Of a stretch of DNA of 29,185 nt, positions 1 through 8,835 are shown piece by piece. Position numbers and translations under genes: made by a program. The first letter of the stretch is position 1. Each line of letters opens with the position of its first letter. The notes beneath the pieces were generated by a model. That model was not told the origin of the DNA, did no database searches, and saw nothing but the letters and a program-made list of their open reading frames with translations. Origin of the DNA: a virus; the IMG/VR virus record IMGVR_UViG_3300030118_005675, positions 1-29,185 of that record; one strand, written 5' to 3'.

Positions 1-15
1 GCTTGGTTTTGCCAT
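1..15 (-). CDS. Start of a further late gene, cut by the window edge (5 codons)
   Basis: An ATG at 15..13 opens a frame reading MAKPS before the window ends. The ATG shares one base with the TAA stop of the 259-aa gene upstream (TAATG), the same junction seen three more times in this window, which supports it as a real translationally coupled start. In the T4 gene order, neck proteins (gp13, gp14) follow the baseplate and whisker genes, so a neck protein is a reasonable expectation. Five residues cannot establish this. Confidence 0.55.
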
Positions 16-794
16 TAGAACGCACCTCCATCAATTAATCCTGCTGTTAAAGTATTTGCAACAAATAAATTACTTTCAAATGTTCCTATTCCAACAAATG
101 TTGATACTCCTGTAATATTTAGTGATTCTGATTGACTATTTTTTGGTATAATTAAATTTCTTCCCACAAAAAGATCAGTGCCTGTTGTTACAATTCCAGT
201 TAGTGTGGATACTCCTGCAACACTTATAAAACCACTGTAAATTGCGTTTCTTGCAAGTAATTCATCAAAAACTAAATCATCTTGTACAAATAAATCTCCA
301 CCAACAAATAAATCAGTTCCAGTGGTGACTATGCCTGTTAATGTTGATACCCCTGTTATATTCAAAGATGTGGCAGTAAGAACTCCAGATATTGATAATG
401 AAGGTGTAAATATACCCTCTGCACTACCGATTGTTACACCAGTTCCTACATTGATAATGTCATTATCACCATCAAGTGTTAAAGTTCCTACACCAAAAGT
501 ACCTATCCCTGCAACATTTAAATTACCACCTACAAATAAATCACCAAAGGTTGTCGTTAAACCAGTAAATGTAGATACACCAGCATTTACGACAAGTCCT
601 TTTTGAAAATTAGATACACCAAAGAATGTGGAGACACCAGACATTCCAGCGACTTCACCAACAGAGAGTTGTGATACTGAAGCAATACCTCCAACTACAT
701 TTGTTGCTGTTTCAGCGTTTAATGAACCACCAGAAGCAGCAGCAATGACCTTAACAGCATTTTGTTGTCCTACACGAACTTTGATGTTTGCCAT
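15..794 (-). CDS. Repetitive fibre-like structural protein, 259 aa
   Basis: After a short N-terminal segment (about residues 1-45), the protein is built from repeated Gly/Val/Thr/Ser-rich strands of the type GVSTxTGIVTTGTDLFVGG. Close copies occur near 160-215 and 300-355, roughly 46 codons apart, with degenerate copies elsewhere (GVSTFTGLTTTFGDLFVGG, GVSTFVGIGTFESNLFV). Low-complexity beta-repeat composition of this kind is common in shafts of phage tail fibres and whiskers. The position after the baseplate genes and before the presumed neck gene matches that of T4 gp11, gp12 and wac, so a fibre or whisker-like virion protein is likely. No signal peptide, enzyme motif or receptor-binding tip is visible. 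The ATG overlaps the stop of the 112-aa gene as TAATG. Confidence is high for a structural gene and low for the exact role. Confidence 0.8.
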   Translation of the reverse strand: MANIKVRVGQQNAVKVIAAASGGSLNAETATNVVGGIASVSQLSVGEVAGMSGVSTFFGVSNFQKGLVVNAGVSTFTGLTTTFGDLFVGGNLNVAGIGTFGVGTLTLDGDNDIINVGTGVTIGSAEGIFTPSLSISGVLTATSLNITGVSTLTGIVTTGTDLFVGGDLFVQDDLVFDELLARNAIYSGFISVAGVSTLTGIVTTGTDLFVGRNLIIPKNSQSESLNITGVSTFVGIGTFESNLFVANTLTAGLIDGGAF

Positions 795-1132
795 TAACGT
801 GTGACTCCCTCTCTAACTAACACATTTCCCTCAACAACTGTTTGTTTATTCGACCCTTGAGTTATAACAACGTCGTAAACATAACGACCTGGTTTGATTG
901 TCGCAGTTGTTGTAGCAGTCATACTCAAAATAATTTGTCCTGCTGTCGTTGGTTCTGGAAATTCGACTGTAAAATCGTGTCCAGTTGATGCACCTGGATG
1001 TTTTCGCATTTGAGAAGCACCAGTAAAACCTGTAAGATCAAACGTTGAATTCGTACTAGCAGATTCTAATGAAAATGTTTCCGCAAAAGATGTTCCTGAA
1101 TTAATTACAATATTTGATACGAATACAGCCAT
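794..1132 (-). CDS. Small beta-sandwich-like virion protein, 112 aa (hypothetical)
   Basis: The N-terminus carries a beta-rich segment with a Ser/Thr-rich insert. The C-terminal half has a GRYVYDVVIT strand followed by VVEGNVLVREGVTR. This pattern (an aspartate- or glutamate-containing strand, 'PGRYVYDV', then 'VxEGxVxV') is seen in small immunoglobulin-like baseplate or tail-associated proteins of many phages. I infer a virion-decorating or fibre-attachment protein, not an enzyme. It has its own late promoter (CATAAATA at 1156..1163) inside the end of the upstream 72-aa gene, and it is coupled by TAATG to the fibre-like gene downstream. The two probably act together. Confidence 0.75.
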   Translation of the reverse strand: MAVFVSNIVINSGTSFAETFSLESASTNSTFDLTGFTGASQMRKHPGASTGHDFTVEFPEPTTAGQIILSMTATTTATIKPGRYVYDVVITQGSNKQTVVEGNVLVREGVTR

Positions 1133-1147
1133 CTATACAATACTCTA

Positions 1148-1366
1148 TTATTTACTATTTATGACTAAGTTAATCCCCTCCTTTAATTCTTTAAGAGCAT
1201 CCTTGATATCTTGAATGTCACTTTTCATCTGTTCAATTTCATTTGTTTTTTTCTCATTAACCTTTAATCCACGAACGTAGTTATCATATGCAGTATAATC
1301 ACAATTAATAATTGCACCTGAATTTTCATCACGATATAAGTTTTTGTGTCCTTCTACTCTTATCAT
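1148..1366 (-). CDS. Small coiled-coil protein, 72 aa (hypothetical)
   Basis: The N-terminal half (about residues 1-35) reads VEGHKNLYRDENSGAIINCD, a compact polar segment. The C-terminal half (about 38-66) is a heptad-like Glu/Lys/Ile/Leu pattern typical of a short coiled coil (IEQMKSDIQDIKDALKELKE). The start overlaps the stop of the 2489-aa gene by four bases (ATGA), so it is translationally coupled to a structural protein. Similar small proteins occur in marine T4-like phages as far as I recall, without an assigned function. A role in tail or fibre assembly is suggested only by position. Its last codons (ATA AAT AGT AAA TAA) are also the late promoter of the next gene. Confidence 0.75.
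   Translation of the reverse strand: MIRVEGHKNLYRDENSGAIINCDYTAYDNYVRGLKVNEKKTNEIEQMKSDIQDIKDALKELKEGINLVINSK
1156..1163 (-). promoter_or_regulatory. Late promoter CATAAATA inside the end of the 72-aa gene
   Basis: The minus strand reads CATAAATA here, matching seven of eight bases of the T4 late consensus TATAAATA. If the octamer occupies -13 to -6 as in T4, transcription starts near 1150, leaving about 18 bases before the ATG of the 112-aa gene. The motif lies within the final codons of the upstream reading frame. Confidence 0.6.
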
Positions 1367-4300
1367 CTGACTGCGATTGCCCTCAAATCTTTGAATCTTG
1401 GAGGTCTTGCCTGATTAGTACCAGACATTACAATTTTAATCACAAAACCTGTAAATAGATCTAAATTCTCTGCAGTAAATTGATACTCTAAGAATTCATC
1501 TTCTAAACTTGCAGGAACAAATGAATCAGGTCTACCATCATTTTTTGATGGATCAATTACTAAATCTCCAAAACCATCTTCAGTTGTATCAACTAAATTT
1601 TTGAAACCAGGAAATAGTTCAAACTCCTGCTCAACACCATCAGAATCTGCTCTAATGAGAGAGTATAAAACTCTAAAGTCTGCACTTTGATCTCTGTAAG
1701 CAGATAATAGAACCTTTAATGACGTAGCAGGTCTCGCTAATGTAATAATGTTTGTTACATATGTTGCTGCATGGGGGTCATCTAAAATTGAATTTACAGA
1801 TTTACTTGTAGCATAATTATCTAATCCAACAGGATTATTAAGACGATGGTTTATTAATTCAACAAAGGATGTATCAGTTCGTATTACAGGTGATAATGCT
1901 GATGTCCCACCATTATTTAATGTGACATTCATTGTCAAAGATTTATTTCTAGGTAAATTTGAAAGATAAGCATCTTCATTTAACTTAGATGCCACTAATC
2001 TTGGTGTTGATAATGAATTATATTCATTGTTTATTACATTTTCAAATCCCGCATCTATAAATGGAACCTCTAGTCCACCAACACTTCTTGCTGTCACTGT
2101 TCTCATTGATAAATTTGCAGATGTTGTCGAACCAGGATTGAATAATGCAAACGATGGAACAACTGCTCCAAACATAATATTTCGCGAAGCATGAGCATTA
2201 TTACCACCAACTATTCTGTTGGTATTAAAACTTAAAGCAGGTAAACTACCAATACCTGATATTTCACTTAAATCAGTTGTCCTAATAGTTCCATTTGTTG
2301 AGGACATATCAATTGACAAGAAGTATGAGTCCAAATCGATAATACCACTATTGCTTACGTTGTTAGTAATACCATTGATCCTTCTAAGTGATACTCCGTT
2401 CAATTCATATTTTTGTAAATTAACAACTCCCACCTGACCATGAGACTGAGCAATTGTATTATCAACTCCTCTTGTAAGAGTTCCTAATGTTTCTGCTCCG
2501 ACAGTTTCATAACCAATTATTTCACTTCCTAATTTAAAGTATCCTGTGTTTGCAGCACCAACTGGTGAACCTTCAAAAAATGCAAATATTGATGTATTTG
2601 CAGCACCAACCTCTAATGAAGTTGCTGTTGCAGTAATACTACTTGGCAATTCAACTAATTTTGTAGTTGGTTCAATAGAAGTGAGTTTTGCTTTATTTGT
2701 TGTAGTATATAATGCATGATCAAACTGATTTACCTTAATATGCTTACCATCATTTACTCCACCATCTGCAGTATAACTTGTGACTAGGATAGATGAATTA
2801 AGTGACATAGATGTTGGATTGAATACTTGAAGTGGATCATTAATTGAAGCAGTAAATGAAGCGTCAGATCCTTGTATATCTGTTAGATATAATCTATCTA
2901 CATCACCAACAGAATTAATTACAAGTTGTGCTCCCTGTCCCTTTGATCCAAATGCTTGATCTGTTGCAATTCCAACAATATCACCAATATTATATCCTTC
3001 ACCGTTGCTATTGATTTCAGTGCCAGTAACACTACCGTTTGCATCAATACTACTAATTTTCAATTTTAATCCTGTGCCTTTCGTTGAAATTGGATAAGTA
3101 TCAAATTCAGCTCCAAGACCTGTAGAAGCAGCATATCTAACACCACCGGTCATGATTCCGACACCGAGGACTTTCGCACCAACTCCAGTAATCACTGCTG
3201 TGTTGTCTACAAACCCTCTTGCGTGTATCTTTCTACCTGTGGTAACAATTCCTACTAAATCTGCATTTGAGATCGATGTAACCCCTACAAACCCTGTCTT
3301 AGGTAATGTTTCGATTGGGTTATCTAGAAGTTTTGGTGATTCGAGTGTATTTTCATCAGGAGTAGGATTATCTTCAGTTATAATACTTGGATTATAGAAT
3401 ATTGCTGTGCCTGATTCAGAAGTGAAGTTTGCTTTGTATAATTTAAACTTCATATCTTGATATTGATTTTCAGACCATATTGAACCATTTTGTGATTTAA
3501 ATAATGATCCCATGGCAAACTGAGTTGAGTATGTTGTTTGCTCTGCGTTAGGTAAATTTTGTGTATTTACAGTTGGTTCGTTCATTATGGCAGTCCAAAC
3601 TTCATAATCTTTACTTTTATCTGCAACTAAAACTACAGCATACTCTCTACCGGGTGCTAAAAATATGGGTTCTGGGAATGTGACTTTAGTTCCTTTCTCA
3701 CCATCTGTTGATGTATTATTTTTGAGTAAGATATCATTACCATCTTCATCGGTACCTACAACTGAGTCTGGATTTAAGGTAACAGTGCTTCCTATAACTC
3801 TCCTTGTTGGAATTCCAAGTTGAGTTGTTCTTATTTGAATATTAACTGGAGAATTATTAGGATCAACTTTTGCAAAATATATTTCAACAGCAGTCAAATA
3901 TGCTCCATCAATATCATCATTCGTGTCTATAACAGATGGTGCTTCTATATTACCACCAACAGCGAATGTTTGAGCAAGTGGGTCATCTAAATCTGCTGAT
4001 TCTGTAACATTTTCAACATTGTTTACATTAAATCCTACATTTGTTGTAAGATCGATGTCAGTCACAAAATCTGTAGATGTAACTTCATTTTGCCACCTGT
4101 CTATAGATCCATTTGAGATATAGTTTATTTCCGCAGAAGATACATCATTTGAACCTGGTATTCCTGGATCATTAACTTCACTTGAAGTTAATTTAAATGT
4201 TTTAGTTCCATTTTCAATTCTAACAGCAGGAGTAGGTAAAGCGTTCGGATCTCTTAAAAAGAATGTGCCTATAACATCTCCCTGCACATCTGATATTAAA

Positions 4301-7300
4301 CGAACATCTTTAACAAACGCTGTCGCTCCACTTGTCTGACCAACAAGTTTCATATCTTTTAATACATATCCAAAGAAAGATCCAACTGCTTCTTCACTCA
4401 ATGCTTTGGTGTCTACATTTAATACAGTTGATGTTTGACTGTAAGTTGTTGGTAAACTAATTTGAGCACCACCAGCGGGGACAGTTGTATAAGGATTAGA
4501 AGTATATGTAACTGATGGGTTATTAAAAACACCTTTTTTATGGTTTGGAGTTGCTAATCTAAATCTTACTAAATCTTCATTACCAACAGATCCTATTACA
4601 GTTTCACCAATTTGAAATACACCATCGGATCCATCTTGACCATCTGCCTTTTTAATTTCTATTAGTTTAGGAACTATATCAACATTACTTCTACTATCAA
4701 GGAAATGATAATATCTTGTTTTTGGTTTTAGACTTGATGCAAAAAATTCAGTGTTTCTTGATCTCATAAATGTTTCATTTCCAGAAGAAATTAAAACATT
4801 TCTTATGGCAACATCAGTTGTTGTAAATGAATTTCTTGCATTTGATGAAACATCTGTTCTTGTGCTTTGAGTAAAAGTACCAGTCCCCCTTCTATGAAGT
4901 CTACGATCATTACTGTTTCTTAAATCTATATTGGTTGTTTGTGTAGATACAACTCCTAAATCTATATTTTGATTCAATTCAACTTCACGATTCACAGTTC
5001 TACTAATATTATCGTCTTCTAATTGAATAGTACGAGTAAATATATCGTTTGATGGATCTAACTCAATATCACCTGTGTAAATCACGACGTGAAATGGGTT
5101 GACGTTCTCCGCAGTGGTTGCAAATGGTTGCTCAATCCAACCCACCTCTTCATATTTTAAAGTAATAACTCTTCCAGTTTTTTGAACATTTGAATCAATT
5201 AAAGCAAAATTTTCAGTATTATCATTTACATCTGATGGAGCAAGATCAACTTTTATTGTATTTCTTGATCTAATTGGAATCAATTCATTATCTTCAGGAT
5301 TTATTTCAGATTTTGATAAACCTAAATTCATAAAATTTGTATTCTGGAAATCATCAACAAAGAATCCAGTTTTAAATCTACTATTACCTTGAGAATCTTG
5401 TATTTGTAATGTTTTAGTATCTAATTCCAATAATGAAAGTGATGTTACTTGCTCTAAATTTTTAACTCTTCTATCAATACCACCAATATCTCTCATGGTA
5501 TATCTGCGATTATCAATCAACTTAAAGATTGCATCTTGAGGATTGTAAAGGTACGCAGGAAGACTTATCTGGGCAATCTGTAATAAATCATTATTTTTTT
5601 TAGGTGGTTTTGGATATCTTGCAGGAACTCCCTGTTCAACTACAAATTCCTCTTTTGTGTTGAGGTATAATTTATCGATTCTTGGTAGATAATATTCATA
5701 ATCTACGATAGATCCTTCACCAACTTTTAAAAACTTATTTGAAGATCCTGTAAATGTTCTTGAATCAAAATCAAAAGGTGATTTTGTTGTTGAACTAAAA
5801 ACATCAACTCTTGGTCTAAAATCAAGTGTGTCTGTTGCTCTAAAACCATCAACGTTTGGTATGTCCGTAGCAAAACGCTCATCATCGTAACTTAAAACTG
5901 TGAATAAGTCACCAGAATCAGTGCTTGGTACTGAATAATAATCAAAAATAACAAGTAATGGATTAGTTGGTGCTGCAACTCCTTTATTTCTTACAATACT
6001 TGAATAATCATAATATTCTGGGTTTTGACCTTTATCCAATTTATAGGAGTTAGTTAAATCTTTCTTGTTTCCAATAGAAATTGTTTCAATGGTTGTTTCA
6101 ATATTTGATTCATCAAATAATACTTTTTCACCAGATACAAATTTTGTAGAATTTAAATATACAACTTCTAATTTATTTGGATCACCATCAGCATTTGTTG
6201 AAATAACTCTTGCTATACAATTTGAACTTTCAGCGGATATATTTTCTCCCACTATAGCATTTTCAGATACTCCAGCAGAGGCACTGAATTTTATTACATC
6301 TAAAGTTGGTGTTGTTCCATCAACTGATTCATAAATTGCGATTACTTTAACAACATCTGGATAATTTAATGATATTCTTTTGTCTTGAACTCTTAATCCA
6401 AAAAATTTATTAAATGTTAAACCATCTGCCACGTTTGCTGTGCCATCACCTAATGCAGTGCTTATACCTGAAGTCTTATTAGTTGAACCTGTTACATTTA
6501 ATTTTTGACTTCTATTGTATATTTTCTTTTTACTTTGAATAAAGTTTTTTTGGATAGTTGTATTTAAAACTATAGCACCATTTGTTAAATTAGTAATTGT
6601 AAAGTTATTTGCTCCAAGAGAAAACGTATCATTTGTGACCGTTGATCCCAAACCATTACTTCTATGAACAGAATATCTCTCCTCATCAAAAGTTGAGAAT
6701 GAAACACTTGTAATACCTGTAATATCTGATGTATTAACTGTTATTGCGTTACCGGATGCAGTTTTACTAGTGACCTGTTGATTTAGAATTAAATTTGATC
6801 TATCTAAATCTAATGATGATACATTTGCATCTGGTAGTGGAGCAAATAAACCAACACCTGATCTTAAATTAGGAACTGATAAAAATGCATCTACTTGAAG
6901 ATTAACATCACTTGCAGCTGGTAAACTTCCAAATATATTTGCAGTGGTAACACCTGCGTTTATCTCCGCTAAAGTAATCTCTGTTTTAGTATCTGATATT
7001 GCTGAAACTCTATTGAAAACCTCTTGTGAGTATTGTGGATTGAAATATCTAATTATATCATTCACTCTAAGACCCCCAAAACCACCATTGATTAAAGGGG
7101 CAGTGGCAATTCCTGAATTACTAACATCTAACTTAACAACACCACTGGGTAATCTAAACTTTTCTAAAATTGAGTCTGCAGAAAAGTCTGGAAAACCAGT
7201 TACTCCTGTTTGTTTCACAGATTTAATACTTCTTGTATCAAAAACAGTCACAGTGCCTATACCAATTGATAAATCAGCACCATTCACTACAAGAGATTCC

Positions 7301-8832
7301 CCTGCTATGAAAGTTCCAGATGTTTGACGAAGTTGTATTGTGTCAGTGTTGTTAATTCCATCGACTGCGAAACCTGTTGCACCACTACTTTTTCCTTCGA
7401 TAAATGATGACCTTGGTATATCTTCATTTCCATATTTTGATGTATTAACAATTAATTTCGTATATGTTTGTATATCATATAAGTGTAAATCCCAATTTGT
7501 TTTATCACCTTCATACGCTGCATCTGTTAGATTAAATCCGTAAACTCTTGCACTACCTATTCCAGATCCTGCATTTTTAACTTGATCGTATAATTCAACT
7601 ATTTCTCCATTTTTAGGAACACCATGTGCTCGATTAACTTTTAAAATATTAGGAGAGTTGAATGGTACGCTTACGTTCCTAATTGTATCAGTGTCTCTTG
7701 GTTTATCAATATCAACTATTGAAACATGAGGTTTATCAACATCATATCCTCTAATATATGCCTTACCTGGTGATAACTGAATACAAGCTAAATCATCTGA
7801 AGGTGTATTACCTTGATCTGTTTTTTGATTGCTAAAATAAATTCCATTTGTTCCAATTTTATCATTTAAAGAATTATGTAATGATGGAATAAAAGGTCTT
7901 ACAGTATAATTACCCGACTCATCAAATGTTCTTTCAGCGAGATAATCTCGAATTAAATTATATCTTGTTTTTTTTGCTACTTTTTTAATTTTTCCCTCAT
8001 CTAATCTGATAAGTTCAACAAAATCAGTATCTTCTAAATCAGTTAATAATTTTTTAGTAAGAGATAAAGTTATTTTTAATCTATCAGCACCAGGCGCAGC
8101 AAAATTTGTGAAACCTTTTGCATTATCAAATAATGAATCATCATCCTTAGATCCAACAAATGATTCTGTAACTTGAAGACCAACACGATATGATGGATTA
8201 TTAGTATAATAATCTAATATTATAGTTTGTTGTGATACTTTTACAAAATAACCTCTTATAAAGAATACACCATCACCTATTGATACTGCTGAACCTTTTG
8301 CTGTTGCATCTTCCGACACCACACTTGCAAAATCAGTATTTGCTGATATTGTTGTGTTTCCATAAGCAATATTTTCATTACAAATTAACGCTTCTCCATT
8401 TTCAAATATAGAATTAGTAAAATTATTATCACTATCAATATATTTTACATATATTGTTATATCATCAATTGGATCTGTACTTGGTAATGCAATTTTTTCA
8501 ATGGTAGCACTAACATTAGATATTTTACCTGTTATTGTTTTCCCTATAAATTTATCCAAATATACTGAAATATCAATACCAAAATTAGTAGCATTTAATT
8601 TGACTGAATTATAACTATTATCAAAAACTATATTTCCTGGTATTACTACTGACCCCTGTTTAAAAATATGACTACCAAAATCTTCAATTTGATTTTGCAA
8701 AATTGATTGTGAAGTTGTTAATTCTCTTGCTTGAACTGGAAATCCTGGATTGAACAATACTTTGTAGAAATTGTTGTCAGGATTAAAGTCATCGAAATAT
8801 GGACTTACATTTAAATTTGTTTTTTGTGCCAT
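1363..8832 (-). CDS. Very large baseplate/tail structural protein with DUF4815-type N-terminus, 2489 aa
   Basis: The N-terminus contains NPGFPVQARELTTSQSILQN (about residues 28-47) followed by QIEDFGSHIFKQGSVVIPG, which I recognise as the signature of the DUF4815 family of marine T4-like phage structural proteins. A middle module starting near residue 1614 (DPLAQTFAV, then strands including VNIQIRTTQLGIPTRRV and a 'PGREYAVVLVAD' strand) looks like a jelly-roll or beta-sandwich unit. A GxGY module (NSNGEGYNIGDI) lies near residue 1941, an IIGYE...LTRGVDNT...HG module near 2104-2132, and a C-terminal beta module (HAATYVTNIITL, about 2350 onward) precedes a RPPRFKDLRAIAVR ending. It follows gp8, where T4 has gp9 and gp10, so it probably forms the outer wedge and fibre attachment. 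That role is inferred. No frameshift is visible over 7.5 kb. Confidence 0.88.
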   Translation of the reverse strand: MAQKTNLNVSPYFDDFNPDNNFYKVLFNPGFPVQARELTTSQSILQNQIEDFGSHIFKQGSVVIPGNIVFDNSYNSVKLNATNFGIDISVYLDKFIGKTITGKISNVSATIEKIALPSTDPIDDITIYVKYIDSDNNFTNSIFENGEALICNENIAYGNTTISANTDFASVVSEDATAKGSAVSIGDGVFFIRGYFVKVSQQTIILDYYTNNPSYRVGLQVTESFVGSKDDDSLFDNAKGFTNFAAPGADRLKITLSLTKKLLTDLEDTDFVELIRLDEGKIKKVAKKTRYNLIRDYLAERTFDESGNYTVRPFIPSLHNSLNDKIGTNGIYFSNQKTDQGNTPSDDLACIQLSPGKAYIRGYDVDKPHVSIVDIDKPRDTDTIRNVSVPFNSPNILKVNRAHGVPKNGEIVELYDQVKNAGSGIGSARVYGFNLTDAAYEGDKTNWDLHLYDIQTYTKLIVNTSKYGNEDIPRSSFIEGKSSGATGFAVDGINNTDTIQLRQTSGTFIAGESLVVNGADLSIGIGTVTVFDTRSIKSVKQTGVTGFPDFSADSILEKFRLPSGVVKLDVSNSGIATAPLINGGFGGLRVNDIIRYFNPQYSQEVFNRVSAISDTKTEITLAEINAGVTTANIFGSLPAASDVNLQVDAFLSVPNLRSGVGLFAPLPDANVSSLDLDRSNLILNQQVTSKTASGNAITVNTSDITGITSVSFSTFDEERYSVHRSNGLGSTVTNDTFSLGANNFTITNLTNGAIVLNTTIQKNFIQSKKKIYNRSQKLNVTGSTNKTSGISTALGDGTANVADGLTFNKFFGLRVQDKRISLNYPDVVKVIAIYESVDGTTPTLDVIKFSASAGVSENAIVGENISAESSNCIARVISTNADGDPNKLEVVYLNSTKFVSGEKVLFDESNIETTIETISIGNKKDLTNSYKLDKGQNPEYYDYSSIVRNKGVAAPTNPLLVIFDYYSVPSTDSGDLFTVLSYDDERFATDIPNVDGFRATDTLDFRPRVDVFSSTTKSPFDFDSRTFTGSSNKFLKVGEGSIVDYEYYLPRIDKLYLNTKEEFVVEQGVPARYPKPPKKNNDLLQIAQISLPAYLYNPQDAIFKLIDNRRYTMRDIGGIDRRVKNLEQVTSLSLLELDTKTLQIQDSQGNSRFKTGFFVDDFQNTNFMNLGLSKSEINPEDNELIPIRSRNTIKVDLAPSDVNDNTENFALIDSNVQKTGRVITLKYEEVGWIEQPFATTAENVNPFHVVIYTGDIELDPSNDIFTRTIQLEDDNISRTVNREVELNQNIDLGVVSTQTTNIDLRNSNDRRLHRRGTGTFTQSTRTDVSSNARNSFTTTDVAIRNVLISSGNETFMRSRNTEFFASSLKPKTRYYHFLDSRSNVDIVPKLIEIKKADGQDGSDGVFQIGETVIGSVGNEDLVRFRLATPNHKKGVFNNPSVTYTSNPYTTVPAGGAQISLPTTYSQTSTVLNVDTKALSEEAVGSFFGYVLKDMKLVGQTSGATAFVKDVRLISDVQGDVIGTFFLRDPNALPTPAVRIENGTKTFKLTSSEVNDPGIPGSNDVSSAEINYISNGSIDRWQNEVTSTDFVTDIDLTTNVGFNVNNVENVTESADLDDPLAQTFAVGGNIEAPSVIDTNDDIDGAYLTAVEIYFAKVDPNNSPVNIQIRTTQLGIPTRRVIGSTVTLNPDSVVGTDEDGNDILLKNNTSTDGEKGTKVTFPEPIFLAPGREYAVVLVADKSKDYEVWTAIMNEPTVNTQNLPNAEQTTYSTQFAMGSLFKSQNGSIWSENQYQDMKFKLYKANFTSESGTAIFYNPSIITEDNPTPDENTLESPKLLDNPIETLPKTGFVGVTSISNADLVGIVTTGRKIHARGFVDNTAVITGVGAKVLGVGIMTGGVRYAASTGLGAEFDTYPISTKGTGLKLKISSIDANGSVTGTEINSNGEGYNIGDIVGIATDQAFGSKGQGAQLVINSVGDVDRLYLTDIQGSDASFTASINDPLQVFNPTSMSLNSSILVTSYTADGGVNDGKHIKVNQFDHALYTTTNKAKLTSIEPTTKLVELPSSITATATSLEVGAANTSIFAFFEGSPVGAANTGYFKLGSEIIGYETVGAETLGTLTRGVDNTIAQSHGQVGVVNLQKYELNGVSLRRINGITNNVSNSGIIDLDSYFLSIDMSSTNGTIRTTDLSEISGIGSLPALSFNTNRIVGGNNAHASRNIMFGAVVPSFALFNPGSTTSANLSMRTVTARSVGGLEVPFIDAGFENVINNEYNSLSTPRLVASKLNEDAYLSNLPRNKSLTMNVTLNNGGTSALSPVIRTDTSFVELINHRLNNPVGLDNYATSKSVNSILDDPHAATYVTNIITLARPATSLKVLLSAYRDQSADFRVLYSLIRADSDGVEQEFELFPGFKNLVDTTEDGFGDLVIDPSKNDGRPDSFVPASLEDEFLEYQFTAENLDLFTGFVIKIVMSGTNQARPPRFKDLRAIAVR

Positions 8833-8835
8833 TTT

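Noticed and set aside
322-606. Open frame on the plus strand opposite the fibre-like gene
   Set aside because: It is the antisense of a repetitive gene whose valine- and threonine-rich codons leave an open complement. No ribosome site or promoter supports it.
6944-7327. 127-codon plus-strand frame inside the DUF4815 gene
   Set aside because: It lies fully antisense to a continuous structural gene. Its product resembles no family, and all other genes are on the minus strand.
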